A stretch of 64,000 nucleotides of DNA from Kriegella sp963975415 (GTDB lineage: Bacteria; Bacteroidota; Bacteroidia; Flavobacteriales; Flavobacteriaceae), in the NCBI RefSeq assembly GCF_963975415.1, contig NZ_CAXBGN010000001.1, positions 744,001-808,000 of the forward strand, written 5' to 3'. Both the position numbers and the translations under genes were made by a program. The notes under the pieces were generated by a model, which saw only the letters and a program-made list of their open reading frames with translations, was not told the DNA's origin and ran no database searches. Shown one piece after another: positions 37,493 through 45,851 of the stretch; the first letter of the stretch is position 1, and each line of letters starts with the position of its first letter.

Positions 37493-37524
37493 TGCCGTGA
37501 AGTCTATTATACTACTTCACGGCA
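37493..37524 (+). terminator. Hairpin after the double NTF2-like gene
   Basis: Perfect 11-bp arms (TGCCGTGAAGT/ACTTCACGGCA) enclose a 10-base loop 6 bp after the stop codon. There is no clear T-run after it, so it may stabilise the transcript rather than end it. Confidence 0.5.
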
Positions 37525-37601
37525 TCCTTAACTTAAAGTAAATAGTAAGAATGACAGAAAATAGGCCTGGCCATTTTTTGAAAGTCATATAAACCAAAAG
37601 C

Positions 37602-37994
37602 ATGAAAACTATAATCGAAAACTTGTATAAAGCATTTGCAGAGGGCGATGTTCCTTCTGTACTCGGATTATTGGATAAAACTATTGTTTGGAACGAAGCC
37701 GAAGGGAATGCCTTAGCCGATGGCAACCCGTATATAGGCCCTGATGCCGTTTTGAACGGCGTCTTTGCCCGACTTGTCGAAGAACACGAGTACTTTAACC
37801 TTAAAGATATTGAACTTCATAATATGGAGAACAACCAAGTGCTTGCTACGCTGCGCTATGATGCTAAAAGAAAAAGCAATGGTGCTCTCGTCGATGCCCA
37901 AGCAGCACATCATTGGAAACTCAAAGATGGAAAAGTGATTGGGTTCCAGCAGTATGTTGATACCAAACAGTTAGCGGACGCTGAAAAGAAATAA
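37602..37994 (+). CDS. NTF2-like / SnoaL-family protein
   Basis: This protein has 130 residues and no signal peptide, so it is cytoplasmic, unlike its neighbours. It is a complete single NTF2-like domain: MKTIIENLYKAFAEGDVPSV, LLDKTIVWNEAEGNALADGN, NNQVLATLRYDAKRKSNGAL, AAHHWKLKDGKVIGFQQYVD. This form resembles ketosteroid-isomerase-like proteins of the SnoaL group. It lies 23 bp before the RidA-like gene and is probably cotranscribed. Confidence 0.82.
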   Translation: MKTIIENLYKAFAEGDVPSVLGLLDKTIVWNEAEGNALADGNPYIGPDAVLNGVFARLVEEHEYFNLKDIELHNMENNQVLATLRYDAKRKSNGALVDAQAAHHWKLKDGKVIGFQQYVDTKQLADAEKK

Positions 37995-38016
37995 ATACCT
38001 ACAAAACAATAGCAAA

Positions 38017-38535
38017 ATGAAAAGAGTCTATTTAAAGCTAAGAAGGCTTATCACAATTCTATTTGTAATCACTGCCTTTGGGTGTAACCAACCACAAAAG
38101 GAGAAAGGGAATGAAAAGGAAATAGAACAAGTAGCGGTCGAAGCCGAAACCCCTGAATATTTTCATTTACGTCCAGAAGTAGAAAAAGCTTATGGCTATT
38201 CCCATGCAGTACGGATCGGTAATAATATAAAAATTTCCGGGGCCGTGAGTATGGATGCCGAGGGTAATGCAACTGCTGTAGGTGATTTTGAACAACAGAT
38301 GAAAAATTGCTATGCCGATCTGGAGAAAATTTTAAAGCATTACGAATGCACCTTTGATGATGTAATCGTAGAAAATATTTTTACTACCGACATGCCCAAA
38401 TTTTTGGAAGTTGCCGCTTACAGAAATGAAATTTATACCAAACAATTTCCTGCAGGTTCTTGGCTTGGGGTAAAAGAATTGGCAGTACCGGAATTTATGA
38501 TCGAGATAGAATTGGAAGTATATAAAGTAAAATAA
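38017..38535 (+). CDS. RidA-family lipoprotein
   Basis: This protein has 172 residues. The N-terminus has a hydrophobic stretch ending in VITAFGC, a likely lipobox, followed by a charged linker and a RidA/YjgF domain (AVRIGNNIKISGAVSMDAEG, QMKNCYADLEKILKHYECTF, AGSWLGVKELAVPEFMIEIE). RidA proteins deaminate reactive enamines and imines. The usual catalytic arginine is not obvious near the C-terminus (it reads ELAVPEFMIEIE), so it may belong to a non-deaminating subgroup. An exported RidA is uncommon. It is part of the NTF2 cluster. Confidence 0.78.
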   Translation: MKRVYLKLRRLITILFVITAFGCNQPQKEKGNEKEIEQVAVEAETPEYFHLRPEVEKAYGYSHAVRIGNNIKISGAVSMDAEGNATAVGDFEQQMKNCYADLEKILKHYECTFDDVIVENIFTTDMPKFLEVAAYRNEIYTKQFPAGSWLGVKELAVPEFMIEIELEVYKVK

Positions 38536-38553
38536 ATCTTATTTTTCAAGCAT

Positions 38554-39099
38554 ATGCTTTACTATTGGTCCCAGCTACTTTACATTTTTATAGGTTCTAG
38601 GCTTTTCTGGAGCAAAGTGGATTTGATTTCGCATCAAACTAGAAAGAGGAGGGTCAACATTTTAGATTGCGACACATTTCGCTATATGTCGAATTCGAAG
38701 TATGCCTACTATATGGATTTCATTCGGTTTGAAAAGATGTTCCGCTCCAAATTATATGACAATACAGTAAAAAAGAGGATGTTCCCCGTATTGGGTTCCC
38801 AAAAAATCATCTATAAAAAACCATTAAGAATGTGGTCTAGTTTTCATGTTACATTGATACTCGAAGGTTGGGATGACAAATGGGTATACCATACACACCT
38901 CTTTACACAAAACGATCAAGTATGTGCCATCGGTTATACCAGAGCGGCCTTTTGGAAGAACAAAAAGGCACAAGACGTGCGAATGATTCTCAAAAACTGC
39001 GGCGTAACCAGAACTGAGTTGACCCCATCGGCAGAAATATTCGACATTTTTAAAGATGATTACCAGCTTTTAAAAAGCTCCACTGATTTAACAGCCTAA
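38554..39099 (+). CDS. Thioesterase (hot-dog fold, THEM6-like)
   Basis: This protein has 181 residues and a hydrophobic start (MLYYWSQLLYIFIGSRLF). The hot-dog fold is visible as FRYMSNSKYAYYMDFIRFEK, KKPLRMWSSFHVTLILEGWD and VYHTHLFTQNDQVCAIGYTR, which match the 4HBT-like proteins related to THEM6. The conserved D-x-N-x-H-like site reads YMSNSKYAYYMDF here. Acyl-CoA hydrolysis is the family role; the substrate is unknown. Its 3' end overlaps the convergent membrane-protein gene by 4 bp. Confidence 0.78.
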   Translation: MLYYWSQLLYIFIGSRLFWSKVDLISHQTRKRRVNILDCDTFRYMSNSKYAYYMDFIRFEKMFRSKLYDNTVKKRMFPVLGSQKIIYKKPLRMWSSFHVTLILEGWDDKWVYHTHLFTQNDQVCAIGYTRAAFWKNKKAQDVRMILKNCGVTRTELTPSAEIFDIFKDDYQLLKSSTDLTA

Positions 39100-39311
39100 A
39101 AACAATCATCATGGAGATAAATTAGGCGTATCGCTATCCATAATAAAATTGCTCTGCCCATGAACTCAAAACCGAAACAAATGAAGTTTTGGGCTTCGGA
39201 ATATTCATCTGATTTTAACATTGATTTACTTTCTAAAGGATAAATTTCAAACAAAAGCCAAGTAAAAAAACAAGTGGTAAAAACAAGATTAAAGAAACTT
39301 TTAAATTCCAT
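39096..39311 (-). CDS. Small two-helix membrane protein, hypothetical
   Basis: This protein has 71 residues. Two hydrophobic segments are visible (NLVFTTCFFTWLLFEIYPL and FMGRAILLWIAIRLIYLHD) separated by a polar stretch, a plausible small membrane protein. It fills a spacer that would otherwise be empty and overlaps the thioesterase 3' end by 4 bp in a convergent arrangement. No family is recognised. Confidence 0.5.
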   Translation of the reverse strand: MEFKSFFNLVFTTCFFTWLLFEIYPLESKSMLKSDEYSEAQNFICFGFEFMGRAILLWIAIRLIYLHDDCF

Positions 39312-39378
39312 TTTTATCGAATTTAAGACCTTGATAATGAATCAATTTCATTACATTTAGAGAACCGACCGAACCAAA

Positions 39379-39636
39379 ATGAAACCAACCAAATGCTCCT
39401 TACCATTTACCGAATTTTTTGATGGTACAGGAGATTTTAGTTTTTACTTCCACATTCCCGCCTTCTTTGCCATGCTTTGGGTTTTGATGCCCGCTGCACA
39501 GCCTATTTTATCTAATTCGACAAAAGAAGTTTGTTTGTCAAGTCAAACCCAGAAGATATCACAAAAATTAAAGGAAGTCATTGTTCGCGGTTCGATGGCC
39601 CAGAAACATATTTCTCCGGGGGTATCAAATTTATAA
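39379..39636 (+). CDS. Uncertain small ORF before the fatty acid transporter
   Basis: This ORF has 85 residues. It has one hydrophobic stretch (FYFHIPAFFAMLWVLMPAAQ) and a basic second half. No domain is recognised, and codon usage does not settle whether it is real. It may be a decayed gene remnant. The transporter starts 57 bp downstream. Confidence 0.25.
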   Translation: MKPTKCSLPFTEFFDGTGDFSFYFHIPAFFAMLWVLMPAAQPILSNSTKEVCLSSQTQKISQKLKEVIVRGSMAQKHISPGVSNL

Positions 39637-39692
39637 AAGATGAAAATAAAGAAACGATTTAGGTCCTACTCAAAGAAGTAACCAAAAAAATT

Positions 39693-41090
39693 ATGCTCAC
39701 CAAACTCGGAGAAAAATTCACTGCCCTGTTTCAAAAATACATGCCCAATGCATTTGTTTTTGCTATGCTACTAACGCTATTAACTGGATTAATTGCATTG
39801 ATATGGTTAGATACCACACCTTTGAAAATCATCAAAGGATGGTACAACGGTTTTTGGTCTTTGTTGGAGTTCGGGATGCAAATCGTATTGATCATCATCA
39901 CTGGTTTTACCATCGCTCTTTCGCCTATTGTAAAAAGCGCTATTGACAAACTGACCAATTACATAAAAACACCGCGGCAGGTGTATTTTTGGGTGGTGTT
40001 TTTCGGAGTTTTACTAGCGATGGTTAGTTTTGGATGGCTCGTTATCACCTGCGTGTTGGCAAGGGAATTGGCCCTTCGTATTAAAGGTGTCAATTATCCT
40101 TTTTTGGTGGCTTGCGTCTATTTTAGCACCGGCAGTTGGGTAACAGGCCTTTCAAGTTCCATTCCGTTGCTGTTGGGCACGGAAAAAAATTATTTAATTG
40201 AGGCGGAAATCTTATCGGAAATTATTCCAACAACAGTTACACTGGGATCTGGTTTAAACATTGCCATGATGGTCCTCTATGTCATCTTTTCACCCTTGAT
40301 GATACTTTTGCTCATTCCGAAAACGAAGCACATCAAACAATTGGATGATATGCTGGACGACAAAACGAATAAAATTGAGCTTTCGATTAAAGATGAAGCC
40401 TCAACCATGAACTTAGCTGTTGAATCAATTTCCGATAGATTGAATAATGGCATATTGCTTCAAATTTGTATGGTGCTCATGGGCTTGACCTATATCATCT
40501 ATCATTTTTTTACCAATGGTTTTCAATTGAATTTTAACATCATGATCTTTATATTCTTGATTCTCGGATTGGCATTGCACAAAACACCAATGCGCTATGT
40601 GATTGCCATGAAAAGGTCGAGCAATAATATCTCCGGAATTCTATACCAATATCCTTTTTATGCGGGTATTATGGGCATTATGCTCTATACCGGTTTGGGC
40701 GAAAAATTTGCAGAACTCCTGGCATCGGTTGCTACAATTGACTCCTATCCGTTCTATGCCTATTTAACTGGGGGAGTCATGAATTTTGCCATTCCGTCTG
40801 CAGGTGGGGAATTTGCTGTTGTAGGACCAAGTATTATCAATGCCGTCAAAGATATTGGCGAAGGCCTGCCAGCCAATGAAGTCATGGCCATAATATCGAG
40901 AGCCTCTTTATCGATTGCGTATGGCGAAAGTCTGTCAAATGTACTACAGCCCTTTTACCTATTACTCGTATTTCCGATTATGGGAAGCGGAATCAAAATT
41001 CAATCACGCGATGTGATAGGGTATTTGGTCATACCGTTTATCGTGTTTTTTATCATCCAATCCATTTTAGTGACCTGGATGCCTTTGTAA
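39693..41090 (+). CDS. Short-chain fatty acid transporter (AtoE-like)
   Basis: This protein has 465 residues and about 11-12 membrane helices, with the SCFA_trans pattern: FQKYMPNAFVFAMLLTLLTG, WYNGFWSLLEFGMQIVLIII, GSWVTGLSSSIPLLLGTEKN and GGVMNFAIPSAGGEFAVVGP. The family imports short-chain fatty acids such as acetoacetate or butyrate. It is near full length for the family. No atoDAB genes lie beside it. The neighbouring thioesterase suggests acyl-compound handling, which is inference. Confidence 0.9.
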   Translation: MLTKLGEKFTALFQKYMPNAFVFAMLLTLLTGLIALIWLDTTPLKIIKGWYNGFWSLLEFGMQIVLIIITGFTIALSPIVKSAIDKLTNYIKTPRQVYFWVVFFGVLLAMVSFGWLVITCVLARELALRIKGVNYPFLVACVYFSTGSWVTGLSSSIPLLLGTEKNYLIEAEILSEIIPTTVTLGSGLNIAMMVLYVIFSPLMILLLIPKTKHIKQLDDMLDDKTNKIELSIKDEASTMNLAVESISDRLNNGILLQICMVLMGLTYIIYHFFTNGFQLNFNIMIFIFLILGLALHKTPMRYVIAMKRSSNNISGILYQYPFYAGIMGIMLYTGLGEKFAELLASVATIDSYPFYAYLTGGVMNFAIPSAGGEFAVVGPSIINAVKDIGEGLPANEVMAIISRASLSIAYGESLSNVLQPFYLLLVFPIMGSGIKIQSRDVIGYLVIPFIVFFIIQSILVTWMPL

Positions 41091-41102
41091 TTCGTAAATA
41101 AA

Positions 41103-41237
41103 ATGATACCAAAAACCAACCGAATAGCATCCTTTGGCCTATTTAGTGGTGTTGTCATAGTAATAATGGCATTTGACCATTCCCGAAGGCTCGGCTACAG
41201 AACGATTTACAAATCGTATTACTTCACATCCCGATAA
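41103..41237 (+). pseudogene. Truncated DUF1624 (heparan-alpha-glucosaminide acetyltransferase-like) remnant
   Basis: The 44-codon frame begins MIPKTNRIASFGLFSGVVIV and IMAFDHS. Residues 5-27 strongly recall the start of DUF1624 membrane acyltransferases, whose usual form is NRIxSLDLLRGLVMVIMALDH. Here the conserved DLLRG reads GLFSG, and similarity is lost after residue 27 with only 17 more codons. It overlaps the 3' end of the convergent VOC gene. This is the residue of a gene of about 370 codons that has been lost. Confidence 0.5.
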
Positions 41238-41602
41238 AAGGTCAGTCCATTTTTAAACGGGTCGTAAAATGCAAATTCTTTGGTGCCCCAAGCAGTTTCA
41301 CGCAACAAGGTGTGGGCGTGAAAAACATCTTTTTGCGAGTATTCTTCAAACAGCAACTCGATATTTTGGGCTACGATACGAAGCAGGGGCCTATCTACTT
41401 CGACCTCCCATTCCGTCGCATTGTGCCATTGCAGGTGAATTTCGATACCGTCCCTCAGAATCCCAGCGTATTTGGGTCTTTTGCTATCATCGGCAAAAGC
41501 GATTTTAAACCCTAACCGATTCACATAAAAATCCAACGCCTCGACCACGTCCATAACGGGCAAGACGGGGTGTATTTGATGAAGATATCCTTTTGTTTGC
41601 AT
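41219..41602 (-). CDS. VOC (glyoxalase/bleomycin-resistance) family protein
   Basis: This protein has 127 residues. The VOC fold is visible: HQIHPVLPVMDVVEALDFYV, NRLGFKIAFADDSKRPKYAG, IEIHLQWH and GTKEFAFYDPFKNGLTFYRD. It is a single-domain member, probably a dimer, similar to bleomycin-resistance-type proteins. The ligand is unknown. It is monocistronic and divergent from the endonuclease/phosphatase-type pair. Confidence 0.85.
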   Translation of the reverse strand: MQTKGYLHQIHPVLPVMDVVEALDFYVNRLGFKIAFADDSKRPKYAGILRDGIEIHLQWHNATEWEVEVDRPLLRIVAQNIELLFEEYSQKDVFHAHTLLRETAWGTKEFAFYDPFKNGLTFYRDVK

Positions 41603-41657
41603 AACCTAAAATTAAAGGTTTATTCCTAAATTACGGCCGATTTAAAAAACACTTAAC

Positions 41658-42491
41658 ATGCCGATTAAAAAATGTTCTTCGCTTATAATCCTATTTTCCC
41701 TATCCGTTTTTGCGTTTGGCCAAACGACCGAACTAATGTCTTTCAATATCAAATATGATAACAAGAGCGACACCATAAACAATTGGAACGACCGCAAAGA
41801 GAAAATGGTCGAACTTTTAAAGCACTACGAACCATCCATTATCGGAATGCAAGAGGTACTCATCAATCAATTGGAATATTTAGACACGGCGTTACCCACT
41901 TATAAATATGTAGGGGTAGGTCGTGATGACGGAAAGGAAAAAGGGGAATTCTCCCCTATTTTATATGATACGAAAAGTTACAAACTATTGAAATCTGAAA
42001 CGTTCTGGCTTTCCGATACTCCGGATAAAATCTCTAAAGGGTGGGATGCCTCTTTAGAGCGTATCTGTACCTATGGGCTGTTCGAAGACCTCCAAACCAA
42101 GAAAAAAATATATGTTTTCAATACCCACTTCGACCATAGGGGAGTAAAAGCGAGGGCAGAATCGGTAAAACTGATTCTAAAAAAAATAAAGGAAATAAAC
42201 ACCAAAAATTCAGCTTTGGTGCTTATGGGCGACCTCAACCTTACACCTGATCAAGAACCGATTAAAATGCTGAAGAAGTATCTAGATGAGGGACAAGAAA
42301 TCACCAAAAAACCCTTTTACGGTCCCGTTGGCTCATTTAACGGCTTTGACGACCGCACGTTGACCAATAAAATAGATTACCTCTTCGTAAAAAATCTTAA
42401 GGTCGAAACCTACAGGCACATTGATGACCGTATGGACAACAACAAACACATATCAGACCATTTGCCCGTGTTTGCCAGGGTTTCGTGGTAG
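41658..42491 (+). CDS. Secreted endonuclease/exonuclease/phosphatase-family protein, copy A
   Basis: This protein has 277 residues and a signal peptide (cleavage near VFAFGQ). Active-site blocks are present: MSFNIKYDN, IIGMQEVLINQL, FNTHFDHRGVKAR, VLMGDLNLTPDQEP, KIDYLFV and SDHLPVF. This fold covers DNases, sphingomyelinases and sugar or inositol phosphatases. The substrate is unknown. A near-duplicate follows 213 bp later, with the two copies well conserved around the catalytic blocks. Confidence 0.9.
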   Translation: MPIKKCSSLIILFSLSVFAFGQTTELMSFNIKYDNKSDTINNWNDRKEKMVELLKHYEPSIIGMQEVLINQLEYLDTALPTYKYVGVGRDDGKEKGEFSPILYDTKSYKLLKSETFWLSDTPDKISKGWDASLERICTYGLFEDLQTKKKIYVFNTHFDHRGVKARAESVKLILKKIKEINTKNSALVLMGDLNLTPDQEPIKMLKKYLDEGQEITKKPFYGPVGSFNGFDDRTLTNKIDYLFVKNLKVETYRHIDDRMDNNKHISDHLPVFARVSW

Positions 42492-42500
42492 TGGTATTAA

Positions 42501-42630
42501 GTGGGTGTTTGAGAAGGGCACACCAAACGTCATTACGAACAAAGTGAAGTAATCTCTGGGCTGACTGCCCCAAGTTACAGTTTGCTTCGTACCTCGCAAA
42601 AACGGGTAAATGCCCTTATCAAACACGCAC
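42501..42630. repeat. Nested hairpin element, copy 1
   Basis: Outer arms (42501-42520 and 42611-42630) pair in 18 of 20 positions. They enclose an asymmetric core of about 90 bp whose ends resemble each other in inverted form (GTCATTACGAACAAAGTGAA; TGCTTCGTACCTCGCAA). Copies 2 and 3 lie at 43545-43674 and 60983-61117. Confidence 0.75.
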
Positions 42631-42704
42631 TTTCTTCTAATTCTAAGTTATTCAGACAAAATGATTATTCATAAATTACCAATTCAAATCAAACACTATC
42701 CAAT

Positions 42705-43535
42705 ATGATCATTCGCCTTTTTGCAATAATGACCTTCTTCACGCTGACCGTAAGCCACGGACAAGATATTAAGATGATGACCTACAACATCAAATACGAC
42801 AATGTAAGTGACACGGTCAACAATTGGAATTTTCGAAAGGAAGCTATGGTCGACCTCGTAAAACACTACCAAGCCGAAGTTGTTGGAATGCAGGAAGTAT
42901 TACGCAACCAACTCATTTATCTGGATAGTAGTCTTAATCAGTACTCCTATGTTGGGGTGGGCCGCGACGACGGGAAAACCAAAGGGGAATATGCGCCCAT
43001 TTTTTATGATGGAAGAAAATTAAAAGTGCTTAAATCAAATACCTTTTGGCTATCGGAAACGCCGGAAAAAGTTTCTAAAGGCTGGGACGCATCCCTCGAA
43101 AGAATCTGTACCTATGCCCTTTTTGAGAATCTTCAAGACCATAAAAGGTTCTGGGTCTTCAATACTCATTTTGACCATCGCGGTAAAGAGGCCCGGGCGA
43201 ACTCCACAAGATTGGTCATTCAAAAAATCAAAGGCATCAACACGGAAAACCTTCCTGTAGCATTTATGGGTGATCTTAATTTGGCTCCCGAAGAAGAACC
43301 CATACGATTTTTGCAAAAACAATTGACCGATGGGCAAATGTCAACCAGAAAAGCCTTTTACGGACCAACGGGTACCAGCAACGGTTTTGACCCCAACAGG
43401 GAATTAAAACGTAGAATCGACTATATTTTTGTAAATAATTTTAAAGTTGAAAGTTACATCCATATTGATGACCGAATGGAAAATAACAAACACATTTCAG
43501 ACCATTTACCCGTGTTTGCCAAGGTTTCGTGGTAG
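42705..43535 (+). CDS. Secreted endonuclease/exonuclease/phosphatase-family protein, copy B
   Basis: This protein has 276 residues, a signal peptide and the same catalytic blocks as copy A (MTYNIKYDN, VVGMQEVLRNQL, FNTHFDHRGKEAR, AFMGDLNLAPEEEP, RIDYIFVNN, SDHLPVF). The two proteins are clearly similar throughout, by eye about two thirds identical. The last about 70 coding bases and the following 120 bp are far more alike than the rest. It is a tandem duplicate with later homogenisation or insertion at its 3' end. Confidence 0.9.
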   Translation: MIIRLFAIMTFFTLTVSHGQDIKMMTYNIKYDNVSDTVNNWNFRKEAMVDLVKHYQAEVVGMQEVLRNQLIYLDSSLNQYSYVGVGRDDGKTKGEYAPIFYDGRKLKVLKSNTFWLSETPEKVSKGWDASLERICTYALFENLQDHKRFWVFNTHFDHRGKEARANSTRLVIQKIKGINTENLPVAFMGDLNLAPEEEPIRFLQKQLTDGQMSTRKAFYGPTGTSNGFDPNRELKRRIDYIFVNNFKVESYIHIDDRMENNKHISDHLPVFAKVSW

Positions 43536-43544
43536 TGGTATCAA

Positions 43545-43674
43545 GTGGGTGTTTGAGAAGGGCACACCAAACGTCATTACGAACAAAGTGAAGTAATCTC
43601 TGGGCTTACTGCCCCAAGTTACAGTTTGCTTCGTACCTCGCAAAGACGTATAAAAGCACTTCTCAAACACCTAT
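43545..43674. repeat. Nested hairpin element, copy 2
   Basis: This is nearly identical to copy 1, with about three differences across the left arm and core region. The outer arms (43545-43564 and 43655-43674) pair in 16 of 20 positions. It follows copy B of the phosphatase-type gene at the same distance as copy 1 follows copy A. Confidence 0.75.
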
Positions 43675-43692
43675 CATTTAAATCTTAACTTC

Positions 43693-44523
43693 CTAGCCTT
43701 GTAGGAAATCAATCAAAATTTCGTTGAGTTCATCGGCATGTGTGATATTCAAACCATGCGGACCCCCTTCGATAATCTTATAGATATTATCTGCAATACC
43801 CTTGGCCGCCTGGTCAGCGGAAGTTGCCATAGGCACTGTTTCGTCACCATCACCGTGAACGATTAAAGTGGGTACCGTCACATTTTTCAGTTCCGGTCTG
43901 AAATCGGTATGCATCCACGCCAAAGCGGCTTGTATCGTTGCCCGCGGCGAGGCATGTGAAGCGATGCTAAAATCATAGTCGAGCTGGGCCTCGCTCACTT
44001 TATCTTTATTTTTGTCATAGCTGTAGAATCCCTTGTGGAAATTCTTTAAAAACCCCACACGATCATCTTGCAATGCCTTTTTGATTCCATTCAATGCTTC
44101 TTCGGGAACACCACTAGGGTTATCGTCTTTCTTTTTCACCAAAGGTATAATCGAACTGATCAAGGCCGCTTTGGCAATCTTACCGTCACCAAAATCGGTT
44201 AGGTATCGTACTACTTCTCCCCCACCCATCGAGAACCCGACGATGGTACAGTCTTCCAATTTCAATTGCTCGATAATTTCATTAAGATCACTTGCAAGGG
44301 CAGAATAATCATACGATTCCCAAGGTGCCGAGGAAATTCCGAAACCGCGTCTGTCATACGATATACAGCGGAATCCCGATTCAACGATTTTCCAGACCTG
44401 CTGTTCCCACGATTTGCGGCTCAGCGGCCACCCATGAATCAAGATAACGGGTTTCCCCGTTCCATAATCTTCATAAAAAATATCTACTTGCTTCTTTGCT
44501 GTTTTATTTGTTATAAATGGCAT
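43693..44523 (-). CDS. Alpha/beta hydrolase (non-heme chloroperoxidase/arylesterase-like)
   Basis: This protein has 276 residues. Family blocks are visible: VILIHGWPLSRKSWEQQVWK, RCISYDRRGFGISSAPWESY, the nucleophile elbow VGFSMGGGEVVRYL, VPTLIVHGDGDETVPM and GGPHGLNITHADELNE. Ser, Asp and His of the triad are all present, so it should be active. This subgroup hydrolyses esters and can perform cofactor-free perhydrolysis. No signal peptide. The gene stands alone. Confidence 0.9.
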   Translation of the reverse strand: MPFITNKTAKKQVDIFYEDYGTGKPVILIHGWPLSRKSWEQQVWKIVESGFRCISYDRRGFGISSAPWESYDYSALASDLNEIIEQLKLEDCTIVGFSMGGGEVVRYLTDFGDGKIAKAALISSIIPLVKKKDDNPSGVPEEALNGIKKALQDDRVGFLKNFHKGFYSYDKNKDKVSEAQLDYDFSIASHASPRATIQAALAWMHTDFRPELKNVTVPTLIVHGDGDETVPMATSADQAAKGIADNIYKIIEGGPHGLNITHADELNEILIDFLQG

Positions 44524-44842
44524 GTTCTAAGTTTTTATCGAAGTTAAAAAAATAGCCGTTTGGTTCTTTCCTTTATTACTACAATTATTGGTTCAATTAC
44601 CTTTTTAGGCTACTTTTAACACCAGCCAGCCCCCTACTGCAATTTGGGTGCGTCTATGTACTTTCCCTGAATTATAAAAACGAGTGTTAAACGGATTTTT
44701 TTGAATTTCGTCCAATCTTGCCATGGCAGTGTCAAGAGAGCTACAGAATTTAGTACATTTAGCGAGTATTCCACTCAATGTGAAACCTATTTTACCATTT
44801 GTAACGTAATTTCAATCGTTATGACCTCCCATAAAAAATATC
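44524..44842. other. 319-bp spacer with a possible gene remnant
   Basis: A 39-codon minus-strand frame at 44605-44724 (starts MARLDEIQKNPFNTRFYNSG) reads like part of a protein, but no family is recognised and no extension is visible in any frame. It may be a remnant. The 5' region of the phosphoesterase gene probably holds its promoter. Confidence 0.3.
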
Positions 44843-45772
44843 ATGAAAAACACTAAAGAAAAACAGGCATTATCGCTTTATCATCACAATACCATACAAA
44901 GGCTGATTTTCTTATTTGGCTTTTTACTTATCGTTTGCTGTTCCAGCAATTCAAAAACCAAGAATGACGATAACACCGATGATGACATTCCCGCTATAGC
45001 ATTAGATTCTGTAATATTTACGGTCATTGGTGATGTACCCTATGATGATGCTGAGCGTACCGGCCTTATCGAGTTGATCGAAACCCATAATACCAAGGCA
45101 AATTCAGAATTTGTGGTACATGTAGGCGATATTAAGCCGGGCGCCCTACCTTGTGAAGAAAGCGTCTATGAAGATGTAAGTACGATTTTAAAAGACTTTG
45201 AAACCCCGACCTTTATTGTTTTGGGCGACAATGAATACAATGACTGCGAAGACCCGGTTCAAGGCTTCGCTTTATGGAACCAATATTTTTTACATCTCAA
45301 TGAAAATTGGACGTTCCCGTATACCGTGGCCTATCAGGAAGAACGGCTCGAAAATTTTGCTTGGGTAGCAAAAAAAGTGCTGTTTATCGGGGTGAATATT
45401 GTCGGCAGCAGTGTTCATGACGCCGAAGAATGGGAAAAGCGCCTGACCGATGATGCCAATTGGGTCAAGGATCAGGTAGATGCCCATAAAAATGACATTG
45501 AGGCCCTGGTCGTTTTTGGCCATGCCAACATGATAGAGGCCGGATCGGCGAAATTTAGAACCTTTACCGATTCTTTTCGGGCTACGGCAACAGATTTTAA
45601 TAAACCCATTTTGTATGTTCAGGGAGACGGACATATCTGGTTTCAAAACCGGCCCTATGACGAAAGAAACATACTGCGCGTACAGGTAGATTCTGGGCCT
45701 AAAGCTGTCAAAGTAACCGTAAACCCAAACTTGGAGCAACCTTTTGTATTTGACAGGGAGTTTTTGGATTAA
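44843..45772 (+). CDS. Metallophosphoesterase-like lipoprotein
   Basis: This protein has 309 residues. A lipoprotein signal ends in LLIVCC and an acidic linker follows (NDDNTDDDIP). Calcineurin-like blocks are FTVIGDVPYDDAER, EFVVHVGDIKPGALPCEESV, FIVLGDNEYNDCEDPV, VVFGHANMIE and LYVQGDGHIWFQNRP, with most usual metal-ligand positions visible. It is probably an envelope phosphoesterase; the substrate is unknown. The Nramp-like gene begins 80 bp downstream. Confidence 0.82.
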   Translation: MKNTKEKQALSLYHHNTIQRLIFLFGFLLIVCCSSNSKTKNDDNTDDDIPAIALDSVIFTVIGDVPYDDAERTGLIELIETHNTKANSEFVVHVGDIKPGALPCEESVYEDVSTILKDFETPTFIVLGDNEYNDCEDPVQGFALWNQYFLHLNENWTFPYTVAYQEERLENFAWVAKKVLFIGVNIVGSSVHDAEEWEKRLTDDANWVKDQVDAHKNDIEALVVFGHANMIEAGSAKFRTFTDSFRATATDFNKPILYVQGDGHIWFQNRPYDERNILRVQVDSGPKAVKVTVNPNLEQPFVFDREFLD

Positions 45773-45851
45773 TATTTTTGATAACAGGGTAGACTTAATC
45801 ATACCATGTAAAACCGTATTTTAGTACCCTAACAACCCTAAGAATAGCTAC

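Noticed and set aside
45290..45802. Minus-strand 170-codon frame inside the metallophosphoesterase gene
   Set aside because: Antisense shadow; the plus-strand gene has clear catalytic blocks.
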